This document shows positions 8,184 through 14,261 of a stretch of 18,285 nucleotides of DNA, one piece after another. How positions within the stretch are numbered: the first letter of the stretch is position 1; every line of letters starts with the position of its first letter. The notes under the pieces were generated by a model that made no database searches, was not told the DNA's origin, and worked only from the letters and a program-made list of their open reading frames with translations. Location of the stretch: positions 1-18,285 of the forward strand of contig JAISGZ010000048.1 in the NCBI GenBank assembly GCA_031262845.1. Direction: 5' to 3'. The DNA is from Propionibacteriaceae bacterium. Lineage in GTDB: Bacteria; Actinomycetota; Actinomycetes; Propionibacteriales; Propionibacteriaceae. Made by a program: the position numbers and the translations under genes.

Positions 8184-9134
8184 TCACTCAAACATGCAGA
8201 CGAGGCGTCCCCGGGCCTTGCGCTGGTGCAAAAGCTCCAACGATTCGGGGATTTTGTCGAAGCTGATCTTCTTCATGACCGGGTTGACGGCGCCGTTCGA
8301 GAACAGCCGGTAACAGGCTTCGACATCGTGCATCGTGCCACCCGTGGAACCGAGAATTTGAGCGTGCTTCAGGATCAGGTCACGGGTGTTGATGTCGGCT
8401 TTCAAGATGCCCATACCGACCAAAACGATCTTGCCGCCGGGACGAATGGCGTAGATCGACCCGGCCGTCGTGGAGCCGGCGCCGACGTAGTCAACGATCA
8501 AATCCAGGTCGTAACCGGCGAAGTCTTGAATCGAGGGCTGGACCTCTTTGGCGCCCCAGGCGTAAGCCAGCGGCCAGGCGTCTTCGTTGATTTCGGCGAC
8601 GTAAACTTCGGCGCCCATCCGGACGGCGGCTTGAGCGGCGATCTGGCCCAGACCACCGATCCCGATGATGCCGACCCGGTCCATATACCGGATATCGCCG
8701 ACCGTCACGAGCGCGTGATACGAAGTCATCCCGGCATCGGTGCCGACCGTGTCCACTTCGAAGCTCAGGTGATCGGGCATTTTGACCAAGTCACTGGCCG
8801 GTTGCACGGTCAATTTCTGCCAGCCACCGTCACGGCCATAGCCGGGTGAAATGCCACTGGGGCCAGTCGGGCAGACGCCGACATTGTCGCCCACCCGCCA
8901 GCCGGTGACACCATCACCGAGAGCGGTGATGACACCGGAGATTTCGTGGCCCATGGTGACCGGTCGCTTCGTCAGCAACGGCTCCCAGGCCTTGTCGGTC
9001 AGAGCGCCGACATCGGAATGGCACAGCCCCGCCGCTTTCACGGAGATCAGGACCTCACCCAGGCCGGGTTCTGGTTCATCGATTTCGGCCAGTGTTAACG
9101 GTTTGTTGGTGCCCTCGTATTGCCAAGCTTTCAT
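8184..9134 (-). CDS. Zinc-type MDR alcohol dehydrogenase
   Basis: 316-residue medium-chain dehydrogenase, probably oxidising an alcohol or reducing an aldehyde/ketone with NAD(H). The catalytic zinc site is visible as AGLCHSD (Cys38) and GHE (His63, Glu64). The third ligand position, often Cys, reads DAGMTSYHA with Asp133, a known variation. The Rossmann motif is GIGGLG (158-163) and an acidic residue, Glu181, at the end of the second strand suggests NAD rather than NADP. The four-cysteine structural zinc loop is missing: only Cys88 remains after GDNVG, and the protein is 25-35 residues shorter than classical family members. AAGGA lies 9 nt upstream of the ATG. Substrate unknown. The gene is convergent with the LCP gene. 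Confidence 0.88.
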   Translation of the reverse strand: MKAWQYEGTNKPLTLAEIDEPEPGLGEVLISVKAAGLCHSDVGALTDKAWEPLLTKRPVTMGHEISGVITALGDGVTGWRVGDNVGVCPTGPSGISPGYGRDGGWQKLTVQPASDLVKMPDHLSFEVDTVGTDAGMTSYHALVTVGDIRYMDRVGIIGIGGLGQIAAQAAVRMGAEVYVAEINEDAWPLAYAWGAKEVQPSIQDFAGYDLDLIVDYVGAGSTTAGSIYAIRPGGKIVLVGMGILKADINTRDLILKHAQILGSTGGTMHDVEACYRLFSNGAVNPVMKKISFDKIPESLELLHQRKARGRLVCMFE

Positions 9135-9464
9135 TGTTTTTTCCTTGAAATTTTTATTGTCCGGAGAAGCGGGGACTGCTGAGTTGATTCAGGATCGCCG
9201 TTGAGTTGGCGATGTAGCTAGCTGTGGATAACTATAGACGAGTATGCACATACGAGCAGACCATCTCAACTAACCTGCACAAATTCTCAGGCTGGATGGC
9301 TATTCTTCGCCGTCCAGCCCCCCGGGATTGGTCTCCTCAGGCTGGTTAGCAACACCGTACAAAGCGGTTCAAGACCTTTCCCTGAGGCTGGACGAACCCA
9401 ATATCAGGGGTGATTTCTGCGGCTGAACGGCGTTGCCAGAACGAGGGCAGCGTTGACGAGCAAG
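9135..9464. other. Divergent intergenic region with a hairpin
   Basis: No gene is supported. The dehydrogenase promoter (minus strand) and the start of the toxin-antitoxin promoter (plus strand) should both be near. An 11-bp stem GGCTGGATGGC (9290-9300)/GCCGTCCAGCC (9309-9319), with one G-T pair, has an 8-nt loop but no T-run. GTATG-CA-CATAC at 9242-9253 is a small dyad that could be an operator. Confidence 0.45.
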
Positions 9465-9502
9465 TTCCGGCACCTTTATATGTAAGCGTATAATGCTTAC
9501 AT
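9465..9502 (+). promoter_or_regulatory. Leaderless promoter with autoregulatory palindrome (module 1)
   Basis: ATGTAAGC (9480-9487) and GCTTACAT (9495-9502) are perfect 8-bp inverted arms around a consensus -10 box TATAAT (9489-9494). The right arm runs into the start codon at 9501, only 6 nt after the -10 box, so the mRNA should begin at or beside the ATG with no Shine-Dalgarno. TTCCGG (9465-9470) is a weak -35 candidate at 18 nt. A bound antitoxin would cover the -10 box. Confidence 0.75.
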
Positions 9503-9755
9503 GACTACGGTGATTAAAGGGCGCACAACGCGCAAGCGTCCAGTGCGTGTCTCCGATGAAGCACACGACATCCTGTCCCGCCTGTCGGAGCGAGACCAGG
9601 TATCAATTCCCGATGTCATTGAGCAGCTGGCCCGCCAAGCTGAGTGGGCCGAAATCTGCCGCTCAGAACAAGCCGCCTTCGCCGCTGATCTGAAGAGTCC
9701 GGCGGCCATGGCCGACTACGAGCTGTGGGACGAAACCGATGACGATGTCGAGTGA
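9501..9755 (+). CDS. Antitoxin of a MazEF-type module
   Basis: 84-residue small protein predicted to bind and neutralise the MazF-like toxin encoded immediately downstream and to repress the operon. The N-terminal ~45 residues (TRKRPVRVSDEAHDILSRLS, then SIPDVIEQLARQAE) look like a ribbon-helix-helix or MazE-like DNA-binding domain. The acidic C-terminus (YELWDETDDDVE) is typical of the flexible toxin-binding tail. The stop codon overlaps the toxin start by 17 nt, so translation is probably coupled. Family assignment rests mainly on size, layout and the toxin next door. Confidence 0.75.
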   Translation: MTTVIKGRTTRKRPVRVSDEAHDILSRLSERDQVSIPDVIEQLARQAEWAEICRSEQAAFAADLKSPAAMADYELWDETDDDVE

Positions 9756-10122
9756 TCGCGCAGACCCCACCCCGATCGCCCGCTGGGGTGAGATTTGGCT
9801 GACCCAATTCGGAACCGCCCGCGGCGGTGAACCGGGGAAGAATCGGCCAGCCGTAATCATCTCGACCGATGCCGTCTCCACGGGCGACAACAATCCGCGC
9901 GAACTCGTGCTGGTGGTGCCGTTGTCGTCGTCCGTCACGCCGTCTCTCCTGCGACCGACCGTGAAAGCCCGGCCAGGACTCGACCAGGACTCCGTGGCCG
10001 TGATTCTCGCCACTCGCGGAGTCGCCCGCAGCCGCCTCCTGCGACGACTCGCCGTCTTAGACGACAGCACCATGGGCCAGATCACATCGCTGTTGTCCCG
10101 AACCGTGAACGCCGACCGATAG
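9739..10122 (+). CDS. MazF/PemK-family mRNA endoribonuclease toxin
   Basis: 127-residue toxin of the type II MazF family, which cleaves single-stranded RNA at short sequence motifs and halts growth when its antitoxin is lost. RWGEIWLTQFG followed by GEPGKNRPAVIIS is the characteristic PemK/MazF start, with the R in the beta1-beta2 loop region. Later PLSSSVTP and the hydrophobic AVILATRGVARSRLLRR stretch fit the remaining SH3-like barrel. It overlaps the antitoxin gene by 17 nt. An in-frame ATG two codons later (9745) is also possible. The recognised RNA sequence cannot be predicted. Confidence 0.88.
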   Translation: MTMSSDRADPTPIARWGEIWLTQFGTARGGEPGKNRPAVIISTDAVSTGDNNPRELVLVVPLSSSVTPSLLRPTVKARPGLDQDSVAVILATRGVARSRLLRRLAVLDDSTMGQITSLLSRTVNADR

Positions 10123-10135
10123 CGGGCTCTGGGTC

Positions 10136-10269
10136 CACATGTGTACTCACATGTTCACTTTCAGCCCACATGTTCACTCACATGTGCATTCACATGTTCA
10201 CTTTTAGCCAGATGTTCATCCACATGTTCACTCACATGTTCACTTTCGCCCACATGTTCACTCACGTGG
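10136..10269. repeat. Ten-copy CACATGT array with 12/18-bp phasing
   Basis: Copies of a unit close to CACATGTTCAC start at 10136, 10148, 10167, 10179, 10191, 10209, 10221, 10233, 10251 and 10263. The copies at 10209 (CAGATGT) and 10263 (CACGTGG) are variants. Spacings are 12, 19, 12, 12, 18, 12, 12, 18, 12, so from 10167 there is a 42-bp higher-order unit of 12+12+18. Each unit contains the palindrome ACATGT. The array lies between the mazF stop and the module 2 promoter and resembles iterons or a cluster of protein-binding sites; its open frame codes only low-complexity sequence. Confidence 0.88.
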
Positions 10270-10375
10270 CGCATCAGATCAATGAACCAGATCACCTACT
10301 GTTGTTTCGGGGGTCGAAACCCGACCCACCTCACTGTTCACCCAACTAAAGCAGGTCATCATCGGCCTGCACAGA

Positions 10376-10404
10376 TTTTCAATCTACCAAGTCTTTGGTA
10401 AATT
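10376..10404 (+). promoter_or_regulatory. Leaderless promoter with operator dyad (module 2)
   Basis: TTTTCA (10376-10381) and TAAATT (10399-10404) are -35 and -10 candidates with a 17-nt spacer. The -10 ends 6 nt before the ATG at 10411 and no Shine-Dalgarno is present. TACCAA-GTCT-TTGGTA (10385-10400) is a perfect 6-bp-arm palindrome, extended by AAT/ATT after one mismatch to 10381-10404. A dimeric regulator bound there would block RNA polymerase. Confidence 0.7.
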
Positions 10405-10410
10405 AGAAAT

Positions 10411-11397
10411 ATGGACGGTAGATTAGGCGCTGCAACGGAGCCTCTGCGCCTGCTTCGGGAGGAGGTTGATGAGGCAGCTGAGGTTGACGCTCTCAGCCTC
10501 AAGGGTGTCCTCAGTGTGGCTGTCACTAGTCGCTATCGGTTCCACGGTTTGTTGCTGCTCGGGGAGAAGTATGTCTTGGCTACCCCAGTCGAGTCGTTCA
10601 CTGTTGATCGGTTGGTGGCCGACTTCACGGCGATTGAGGCGAAGACTGGCAAGAAGGCCATAGTGCTCGTTCCCGAGTTGTCGCCGCACTTTCGTAAAGC
10701 GCTGATCGCCAAGCGAGTGCCGTTCTTGCTGGACGGGAAGCAGGCGTTTCTGCCGTTTGTCTATTTGAACCTGACTGCCTCGAAGCCCATTCAGCAGACG
10801 GGTGACTTCACCCCATCGACGCAATTGGTGTTCCTGGCGCTGTTGTACTCGGCGGGAGAGTCTCGCTCGCAGGAGGACTTGGGCAAGCAGCTTGGTTTGT
10901 CTGCAATGTCGGTGTCTCGGGCTGTCGATCAACTTGTCGGTCATGGGCTGGTTGAGGTGACTACTACCGGCAGGACGGGTCGGCGCAAGATCATCCGGGT
11001 GCCTCATCTGGCGGGGTTCTATTGTGCGGGGATGCCGTATTTCGGCAAAGTGGTGAAACAGGCCATCTATGTTGTTGGCGAGCTTCCCCTCGGGTTGCCT
11101 AGAAGCGGATTGGACGCGCTATCTGAGAGAACCATGCTCGGCCCGCCAGCGCATCCTTGTTTTGCTGCCTCTCATCGTCGGCGTCCAGAGTTTGCCGGAA
11201 ACCAGATCGACTGGCATGAAGCGGCAGATCGGAAAGATTCGTTCAGGATTGATTTGCTGAGTTATGACCCGTCCCCGTTGGCTGAGGACGGCATTGTTGA
11301 TCCGGTCACGATGCTGCTCACCATCGATGAACACGACGAACGCATTGACCAGGCTATTGCCGACTATATGAAAGGCGTCTTGTGGTATTCGGACTAG
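10411..11397 (+). CDS. Winged-helix regulator, probable antitoxin of an AbiE-like pair
   Basis: 328-residue soluble protein with an internal MarR-like winged helix at about 135-198 (TQLVFLALL...SQEDLGKQLGLSAMSVSRAV, then wing TTTGRTGRRKIIRV). The N-terminal ~125 residues form an unrecognised alpha/beta domain (VLATPVESFTVDRLV, KKAIVLVPELS). The C-terminal ~130 residues, with LGLPRSGLDALSERTMLGPP, loosely recall the C-terminal region of AbiEi-type antitoxins. It ends inside the start of a nucleotidyltransferase gene (16-nt overlap) and has a palindrome in its own promoter, both typical of an autoregulating antitoxin. Canonical AbiEi has its winged helix at the N-terminus, so this is a different architecture. 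Function inferred from context. Confidence 0.65.
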   Translation: MDGRLGAATEPLRLLREEVDEAAEVDALSLKGVLSVAVTSRYRFHGLLLLGEKYVLATPVESFTVDRLVADFTAIEAKTGKKAIVLVPELSPHFRKALIAKRVPFLLDGKQAFLPFVYLNLTASKPIQQTGDFTPSTQLVFLALLYSAGESRSQEDLGKQLGLSAMSVSRAVDQLVGHGLVEVTTTGRTGRRKIIRVPHLAGFYCAGMPYFGKVVKQAIYVVGELPLGLPRSGLDALSERTMLGPPAHPCFAASHRRRPEFAGNQIDWHEAADRKDSFRIDLLSYDPSPLAEDGIVDPVTMLLTIDEHDERIDQAIADYMKGVLWYSD

Positions 11398-12164
11398 ACG
11401 TATTCACCCAACACTTCCAGGGTTTCGAGAACCGATATGTGCTGATCGGTGGCACAGCATGCGAACTCGTCCTCGCTGAATACGGCCAATCGTTTCGGGT
11501 GACCAAAGACCTTGATATTGTGCTGGTCGCTGAAACGGTGGATGCTGCCTATGTGGCTCGTTTCCTGGAATTTGTGGAATTGGGTGGCTATCGTCACGCT
11601 AGCCGTTCCAGCAACAGCCAGCAGTACTATCGTTTCGATGCTCCGAATGTGAGTAGTTATCCGGCGATGTTGGAGTTGTTCTCTCGCAGGCCGGGCGCGT
11701 TCGCGGCGGTGGACACCCATTTGGGGAGGGTCCGGGTGGAGGACGCTCCGCATAGCCTGTCAGCGATCCTGCTGGATGACGACTATTACCTGCTGCTCCA
11801 ACAGGGCACGACCAGAATCCAGGGTTTGCCGGTGCTGGACTTGGAGCACCTGCCGGTGTTCAAGATGAAAGCCTGGCTGGAACTCACAGCGGCAAAGGCC
11901 CGCGGCGAGCACGTTAACACTGGAGACATCGCCAAACACAAGAACGACGTGTTCCGTCTCACCTCGGCCATCGAACCTGATGCCAGAATCAGGCTTCCCG
12001 ACACTGTCGGGCACGACGTATCGGAGTTTCTGGATGGGGTTCCACTGCTCCCAAACGATCTCAGTAACCTCGGGATTCGCGGCTACACGCCTGATGAACT
12101 TCTCACGTTGATTGCGAGCATCTACTCAACGTCGGTTGATAAGTCGGCCATTTACAGCGGTTGA
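11382..12164 (+). CDS. AbiEii-type nucleotidyltransferase, probable toxin
   Basis: 260-residue protein of the DNA polymerase beta-like nucleotidyltransferase fold. Known relatives (AbiEii, MenT) stall translation by adding nucleotides to tRNA. Visible motifs are the nucleotide-binding LIGGTACEL (21-29), the metal-binding TKDLDIVL (41-48, Asp43/Asp45), a lysine motif LPVFKMKAWLEL (157-168), and KHKNDVFRL (185-193) matching the conserved D-rich motif IV. GTG at 11382 is used, with AAAGG 6 nt upstream; it overlaps the regulator gene by 16 nt. The last 12 residues (from Ser249) are encoded by the left end of a 460-bp repeat, so the native C-terminus has probably been replaced. Toxin role inferred. 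Confidence 0.75.
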   Translation: MVFGLDVFTQHFQGFENRYVLIGGTACELVLAEYGQSFRVTKDLDIVLVAETVDAAYVARFLEFVELGGYRHASRSSNSQQYYRFDAPNVSSYPAMLELFSRRPGAFAAVDTHLGRVRVEDAPHSLSAILLDDDYYLLLQQGTTRIQGLPVLDLEHLPVFKMKAWLELTAAKARGEHVNTGDIAKHKNDVFRLTSAIEPDARIRLPDTVGHDVSEFLDGVPLLPNDLSNLGIRGYTPDELLTLIASIYSTSVDKSAIYSG

Positions 12165-12585
12165 AAAGTGGGCCACTCCAGAAGACATCTACGTCAAGCC
12201 GTGTCGTAGATGTCAGAGTTGCCTCCACCTGGTTCATCTTCTTGGCATTGCTAGACCGGGTGTCAGCAACCGGGACTGCAGCCAGAAGTGACATTGAGGC
12301 ATTCTGAGTGAAAAACCGAAAATGGAAATTAACGCTTCGAAAAGTGGTCAACCCTCAAAAACGGCGTTTCTGCTTGTCAACTCTTAACGGCTAGATCGGT
12401 AGAGGCCGAAAATTCGAAAAAGGAAACCATATTTCGAAAAAGCTGCGAGTTCGTCTCACGGGTGTCGCCCAGAAGTTGTCGATGGCGTCTCACCATCAGG
12501 GGCGATCCGGGAGTAGATTTCGATCGTCGCGTGTTTCCTGTAGCCAGATTCGGAAAACTAAGGTGAAGGATACGAGATTCGAACT
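12126..12585. repeat. Left copy of a ~450-bp direct repeat, ending in a tRNA-Ser fragment
   Basis: This stretch matches 15730-16181 over its length; by eye the identity is roughly 85%, with a perfectly matching stretch of about 50 bp near 12384-12437. Both copies begin TCAACGTCGGTTGA and end AGGATACGAGATTCGAACT, the 3' part of tRNA-Ser. The left copy has 25 extra bp after its first 14 bp, giving two tandem GGTTGAxAAGTxGGCCA motifs that recall the multiple terminal repeats of IS21-family elements (tentative). It also holds a GACATCTACG/CGTAGATGTC hairpin (12185-12215) and three TTCGAAAA boxes (12336, 12413, 12433). Open frames on the minus strand in both copies look like shadows. Confidence 0.88.
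12567..12585. other. Putative attachment-site core (displaced tRNA-Ser 3' end)
   Basis: AGGATACGAGATTCGAACT is identical to 16163-16181 inside the intact tRNA-Ser gene. Only the last ~20 nt of the tRNA are present and the sequence beyond 12585 diverges. A displaced tRNA 3' fragment at the far side of an insertion is the usual mark of tRNA-targeting integrative elements. Confidence 0.7.
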
Positions 12586-12697
12586 TGATGGGATGCCTGC
12601 GTTCCGCCGCCGCGCCGCGATCCTGAGCGAACAGCTATCAGCTTGAAGAACCAAAATCGGGAAAAGAAACGGGCGAATCAGGAGAAGGAATCAGTTA

Positions 12698-13042
12698 TTA
12701 CACTTCCTCACCAAGAATAATTTTTGGCATTGTGGTAAGACAACGTGTCCAGCGCTTGTAAAACTGCTCTATGCCTAACTTAGATACTCGTGCGTGAGCT
12801 TCTTTATTTTCTAATATCCAATGTAAAACGTAAGTAATCTTGCCAACATACCGTGTGAGCTGTACGGGAACTTCCCCATCTTTGACAGCATTGAAATCCT
12901 TTTGGCGGTGTGTTCTTTTTATATAGGTTACATCAATAACACCCTCTTGTGATTTGTAAAAGGCGGCTACCTCACGCATTAGCTGTTCAATTTCATCTTT
13001 CTTTTCTATTTTTGCTTCATAGATACAAACTTCATGAAACAT
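12698..13042 (-). CDS. Small ABM-like dimeric alpha/beta-barrel protein, A+T-rich and probably acquired
   Basis: 114-residue protein. The opening MFHEVCIYEAKIEKKDEIEQ, followed by FYKSQEGVIDVTYIKR, resembles the beta-alpha-beta pattern of antibiotic-biosynthesis-monooxygenase-like domains, but I cannot name a substrate. AAAGGGTG precedes the ATG at about 7 nt, and a TATAAT lies 33 nt upstream. Base composition differs sharply from its surroundings: bases 12781-12840 contain only 19 G or C in 60, and the codons are A/T-ending with many Lys, Ile and Glu. This points to transfer from a low-G+C organism, probably a Firmicute. It lies inside the tRNA-Ser-bounded segment and is divergent from a broken topoisomerase III start. 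Confidence 0.65.
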   Translation of the reverse strand: MFHEVCIYEAKIEKKDEIEQLMREVAAFYKSQEGVIDVTYIKRTHRQKDFNAVKDGEVPVQLTRYVGKITYVLHWILENKEAHARVSKLGIEQFYKRWTRCLTTMPKIILGEEV

Positions 13043-13049
13043 GGCGTCA

Positions 13050-13105
13050 CCCTTTCGCCTATTATCTATAAATGATTATACAACGTATTCAACCAAAAAA
13101 ATCAA
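13050..13105 (-). promoter_or_regulatory. Promoter of the A+T-rich gene
   Basis: On the minus strand, TATAAT (13075-13080) is a perfect -10 box and TTGATT (13100-13105) a -35 candidate with a 19-nt spacer. AAAGGG sits just upstream of the start codon. This is a leadered, low-G+C-style signal, unlike the leaderless promoters around it. Confidence 0.5.
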
Positions 13106-13119
13106 AAGGAGAACAACCT

Positions 13120-13239
13120 ATGCAACTAATCATCGCTTAGAAACCGAGCGTGGCGGCGGCAATCGCCGCCGCGCTCGGCGTGACCGACTACACCCTCGAT
13201 TATGAAGAGCCCGTATTCACCCAACATTTGAACACTTGA
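13120..13239 (+). pseudogene. Broken N-terminus of DNA topoisomerase III (TopB-like)
   Basis: After AAAAGGAG, the ATG at 13120 reads MQLIIA-stop-KPSVAAAIAAALGVTD. This matches the Toprim opening of type IA topoisomerase III (M-x-LIIAEKPSVAxxIAxxLG) with the key Glu codon changed to TAG at 13138-13140. The frame continues for 32 codons, then stops at 13237-13239, and the normal downstream Toprim sequence is absent. TopB genes are common cargo of conjugative elements, so this is probably a leftover of one. A sequencing error could explain the stop codon but not the loss of the rest of the gene. Confidence 0.65.
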
Positions 13240-13345
13240 GGCATTCCTCGGCGAGATGCGCGGCGGTGAACTTTATATCCTGCAGGAAGTAGTGGAGTTG
13301 TCCACAACTATCCCACTGGAATCAAAGAGCCAAGCCTGTCGCTTC

Positions 13346-13380
13346 TGCATAAAACATAACAAATTGTTAAGTTTCATACG
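13346..13380. promoter_or_regulatory. Degenerate second copy of the AbiEi operator
   Basis: 27 of 35 positions match the palindrome at 13616-13650, including TGCATA, ATAAC/TTAAC and GTTAAGTT. The centre is shifted and the right end is degraded. It lies 270 bp upstream of the functional copy and may mark a lost antitoxin gene or a second binding site. Confidence 0.6.
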
Positions 13381-13613
13381 TCTTCTTTACGCAGCCAGCC
13401 TTGTTCGTGCAACTGCGCTAACGCGGCAGCTACGTGCGGTTCGGTGAAAAGCTCGGCCTTGCGGGTGTTCCAACTTGCCACACGCTGGGTGACAGCTTTC
13501 GGCACGGTTCAAGGCCGTCCAGTTTGTCGAAAGACACCTGTGATTTGTCGAAAGCTAGCGTGTCAACTCGGGGATACATTGCTGCGACGAAACCGTGAAG
13601 ACGGGACCTTTTG
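13374..13613 (-). pseudogene. Unrecognised frameshifted gene fragment
   Basis: The minus strand reads as a protein-like tail: VPKAVTQRVASW, then NTRKAELFTEPHVAAALAQL and HEQGWLRKEDV, stopping at 13374-13376. Just upstream a different frame is open and reads HGFVAAMYPRVDTLAFDKSQ, then VSFDKLDGLE, so a single frameshift near 13506 would join the two. The upstream frame runs into the AbiEi operator, so the original gene start is gone. The repeated TTTGTCGAAAG (13523-13533 and 13544-13554, plus strand) encodes the two FDK motifs. I do not recognise the family; it may be chance coding. Confidence 0.3.
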
Positions 13614-13614
13614 A

Positions 13615-13650
13615 TTGCATAGAACTTAACAATATGTTAAGTTCTATGCA
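13615..13650 (+). promoter_or_regulatory. Leaderless promoter with 15-bp-arm palindrome (module 3)
   Basis: TGCATAGAACTTAAC (13616-13630) and its perfect complement (13636-13650) flank a 5-bp centre AATAT. TTGCAT (13615-13620) and TAAGTT (13638-13643) are -35 and -10 candidates with a 17-nt spacer, both inside the palindrome. The -10 ends 6 nt before the ATG at 13650, whose A is the last base of the right arm. Binding of the encoded antitoxin here would repress its own operon. Confidence 0.78.
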
Positions 13651-14261
13651 TGACTGTGGTGCTGACAGACTTGGATAGGTTACGCGAAGTGGCTTTCCAG
13701 CAGCATGGGTTCGTCACAACAGGGCAGGCGTTGGAATCCAATGTGTCTCATGCCTCATTAAGCATGATGGTGCGACGAGGAAGATTGGAACGGGCTGGTC
13801 ATGGTTTGTATCGAGTGCCGCAGGTGCCAGTCACCCAATATGACGAGTTTCAGCGAGCGGTTCTTTGGACTGGTTTTCCGGAGGCTTGCCTCAGTCACGA
13901 CACCGCTTTAGATGCCTGGGGCATCAGCGATATCAATCCGAACGATATTCACGTTACAGTTGCCGCTAAGCGCAGGATTACTCGGGAAGTGCCGCAGTAT
14001 TACGTGATCCATAAGCAAGACCTCTCTCAAGAGCAGGTCACTTGGTGGGAGGGTATCCCTATAGTCACAGCTACTGAGGCAGTCGAACAGTGCATCAAAT
14101 CCGGTGTGCAGACGTATCTGATCAGGCAAGCTCTGGAACGTGCCCCTCGGACCGGCATAATCCCGAAACAGGAGCTTGTCAGATTGGCGAAACTATTGGA
14201 GACCCGGGGAGTATCGCGTAAACGGTGGGTCGGGGAAAGGGGGCTCGTGCATGAGCTTTGA
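13650..14261 (+). CDS. AbiEi-family antitoxin/transcriptional regulator
   Basis: 203-residue protein of the AbiEi type: an N-terminal winged helix (about 8-57, with HGFVTTGQALESNVSHASLS and RRGRLERAGHGLYRV) followed by a domain with AVLWTGFPEACLSHDTALDA and GIPIVTATEAVEQCIKSGVQ. In type IV AbiE systems this protein represses its operon through inverted repeats and counters the AbiEii nucleotidyltransferase. Here the large palindrome at the start codon fits self-repression. The downstream partner is not AbiEii but an AlbA_2/GHKL protein whose start overlaps this gene by 11 nt. No Shine-Dalgarno is present, in line with leaderless translation. Family fairly sure, partner unusual. Confidence 0.8.
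   Translation: MTVVLTDLDRLREVAFQQHGFVTTGQALESNVSHASLSMMVRRGRLERAGHGLYRVPQVPVTQYDEFQRAVLWTGFPEACLSHDTALDAWGISDINPNDIHVTVAAKRRITREVPQYYVIHKQDLSQEQVTWWEGIPIVTATEAVEQCIKSGVQTYLIRQALERAPRTGIIPKQELVRLAKLLETRGVSRKRWVGERGLVHEL

Noticed and set aside
10141..10401. 86-codon open frame over the CACATGT array
   Set aside because: It encodes only Cys/Ser/Thr/Leu-rich repeats forced by the array and has no ribosome site, so the DNA repeat explains it.
12103..12351. Minus-strand open frame, paralogous to 15730-15942
   Set aside because: Similarity between the two follows from the DNA repeat. No start signals are visible, composition is implausible, and it overlaps the nucleotidyltransferase gene.
13256..13447. 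63-codon plus-strand frame after the topoisomerase fragment
   Set aside because: It crosses the duplicated operator and minus-strand debris, and its sequence shows no family features.
14176..14250. Longer N-terminus of the AlbA_2 protein
   Set aside because: The extra 25 residues overlap the antitoxin gene and precede the domain start; the ATG at 14251 has a strong GAAAGGGGG site.
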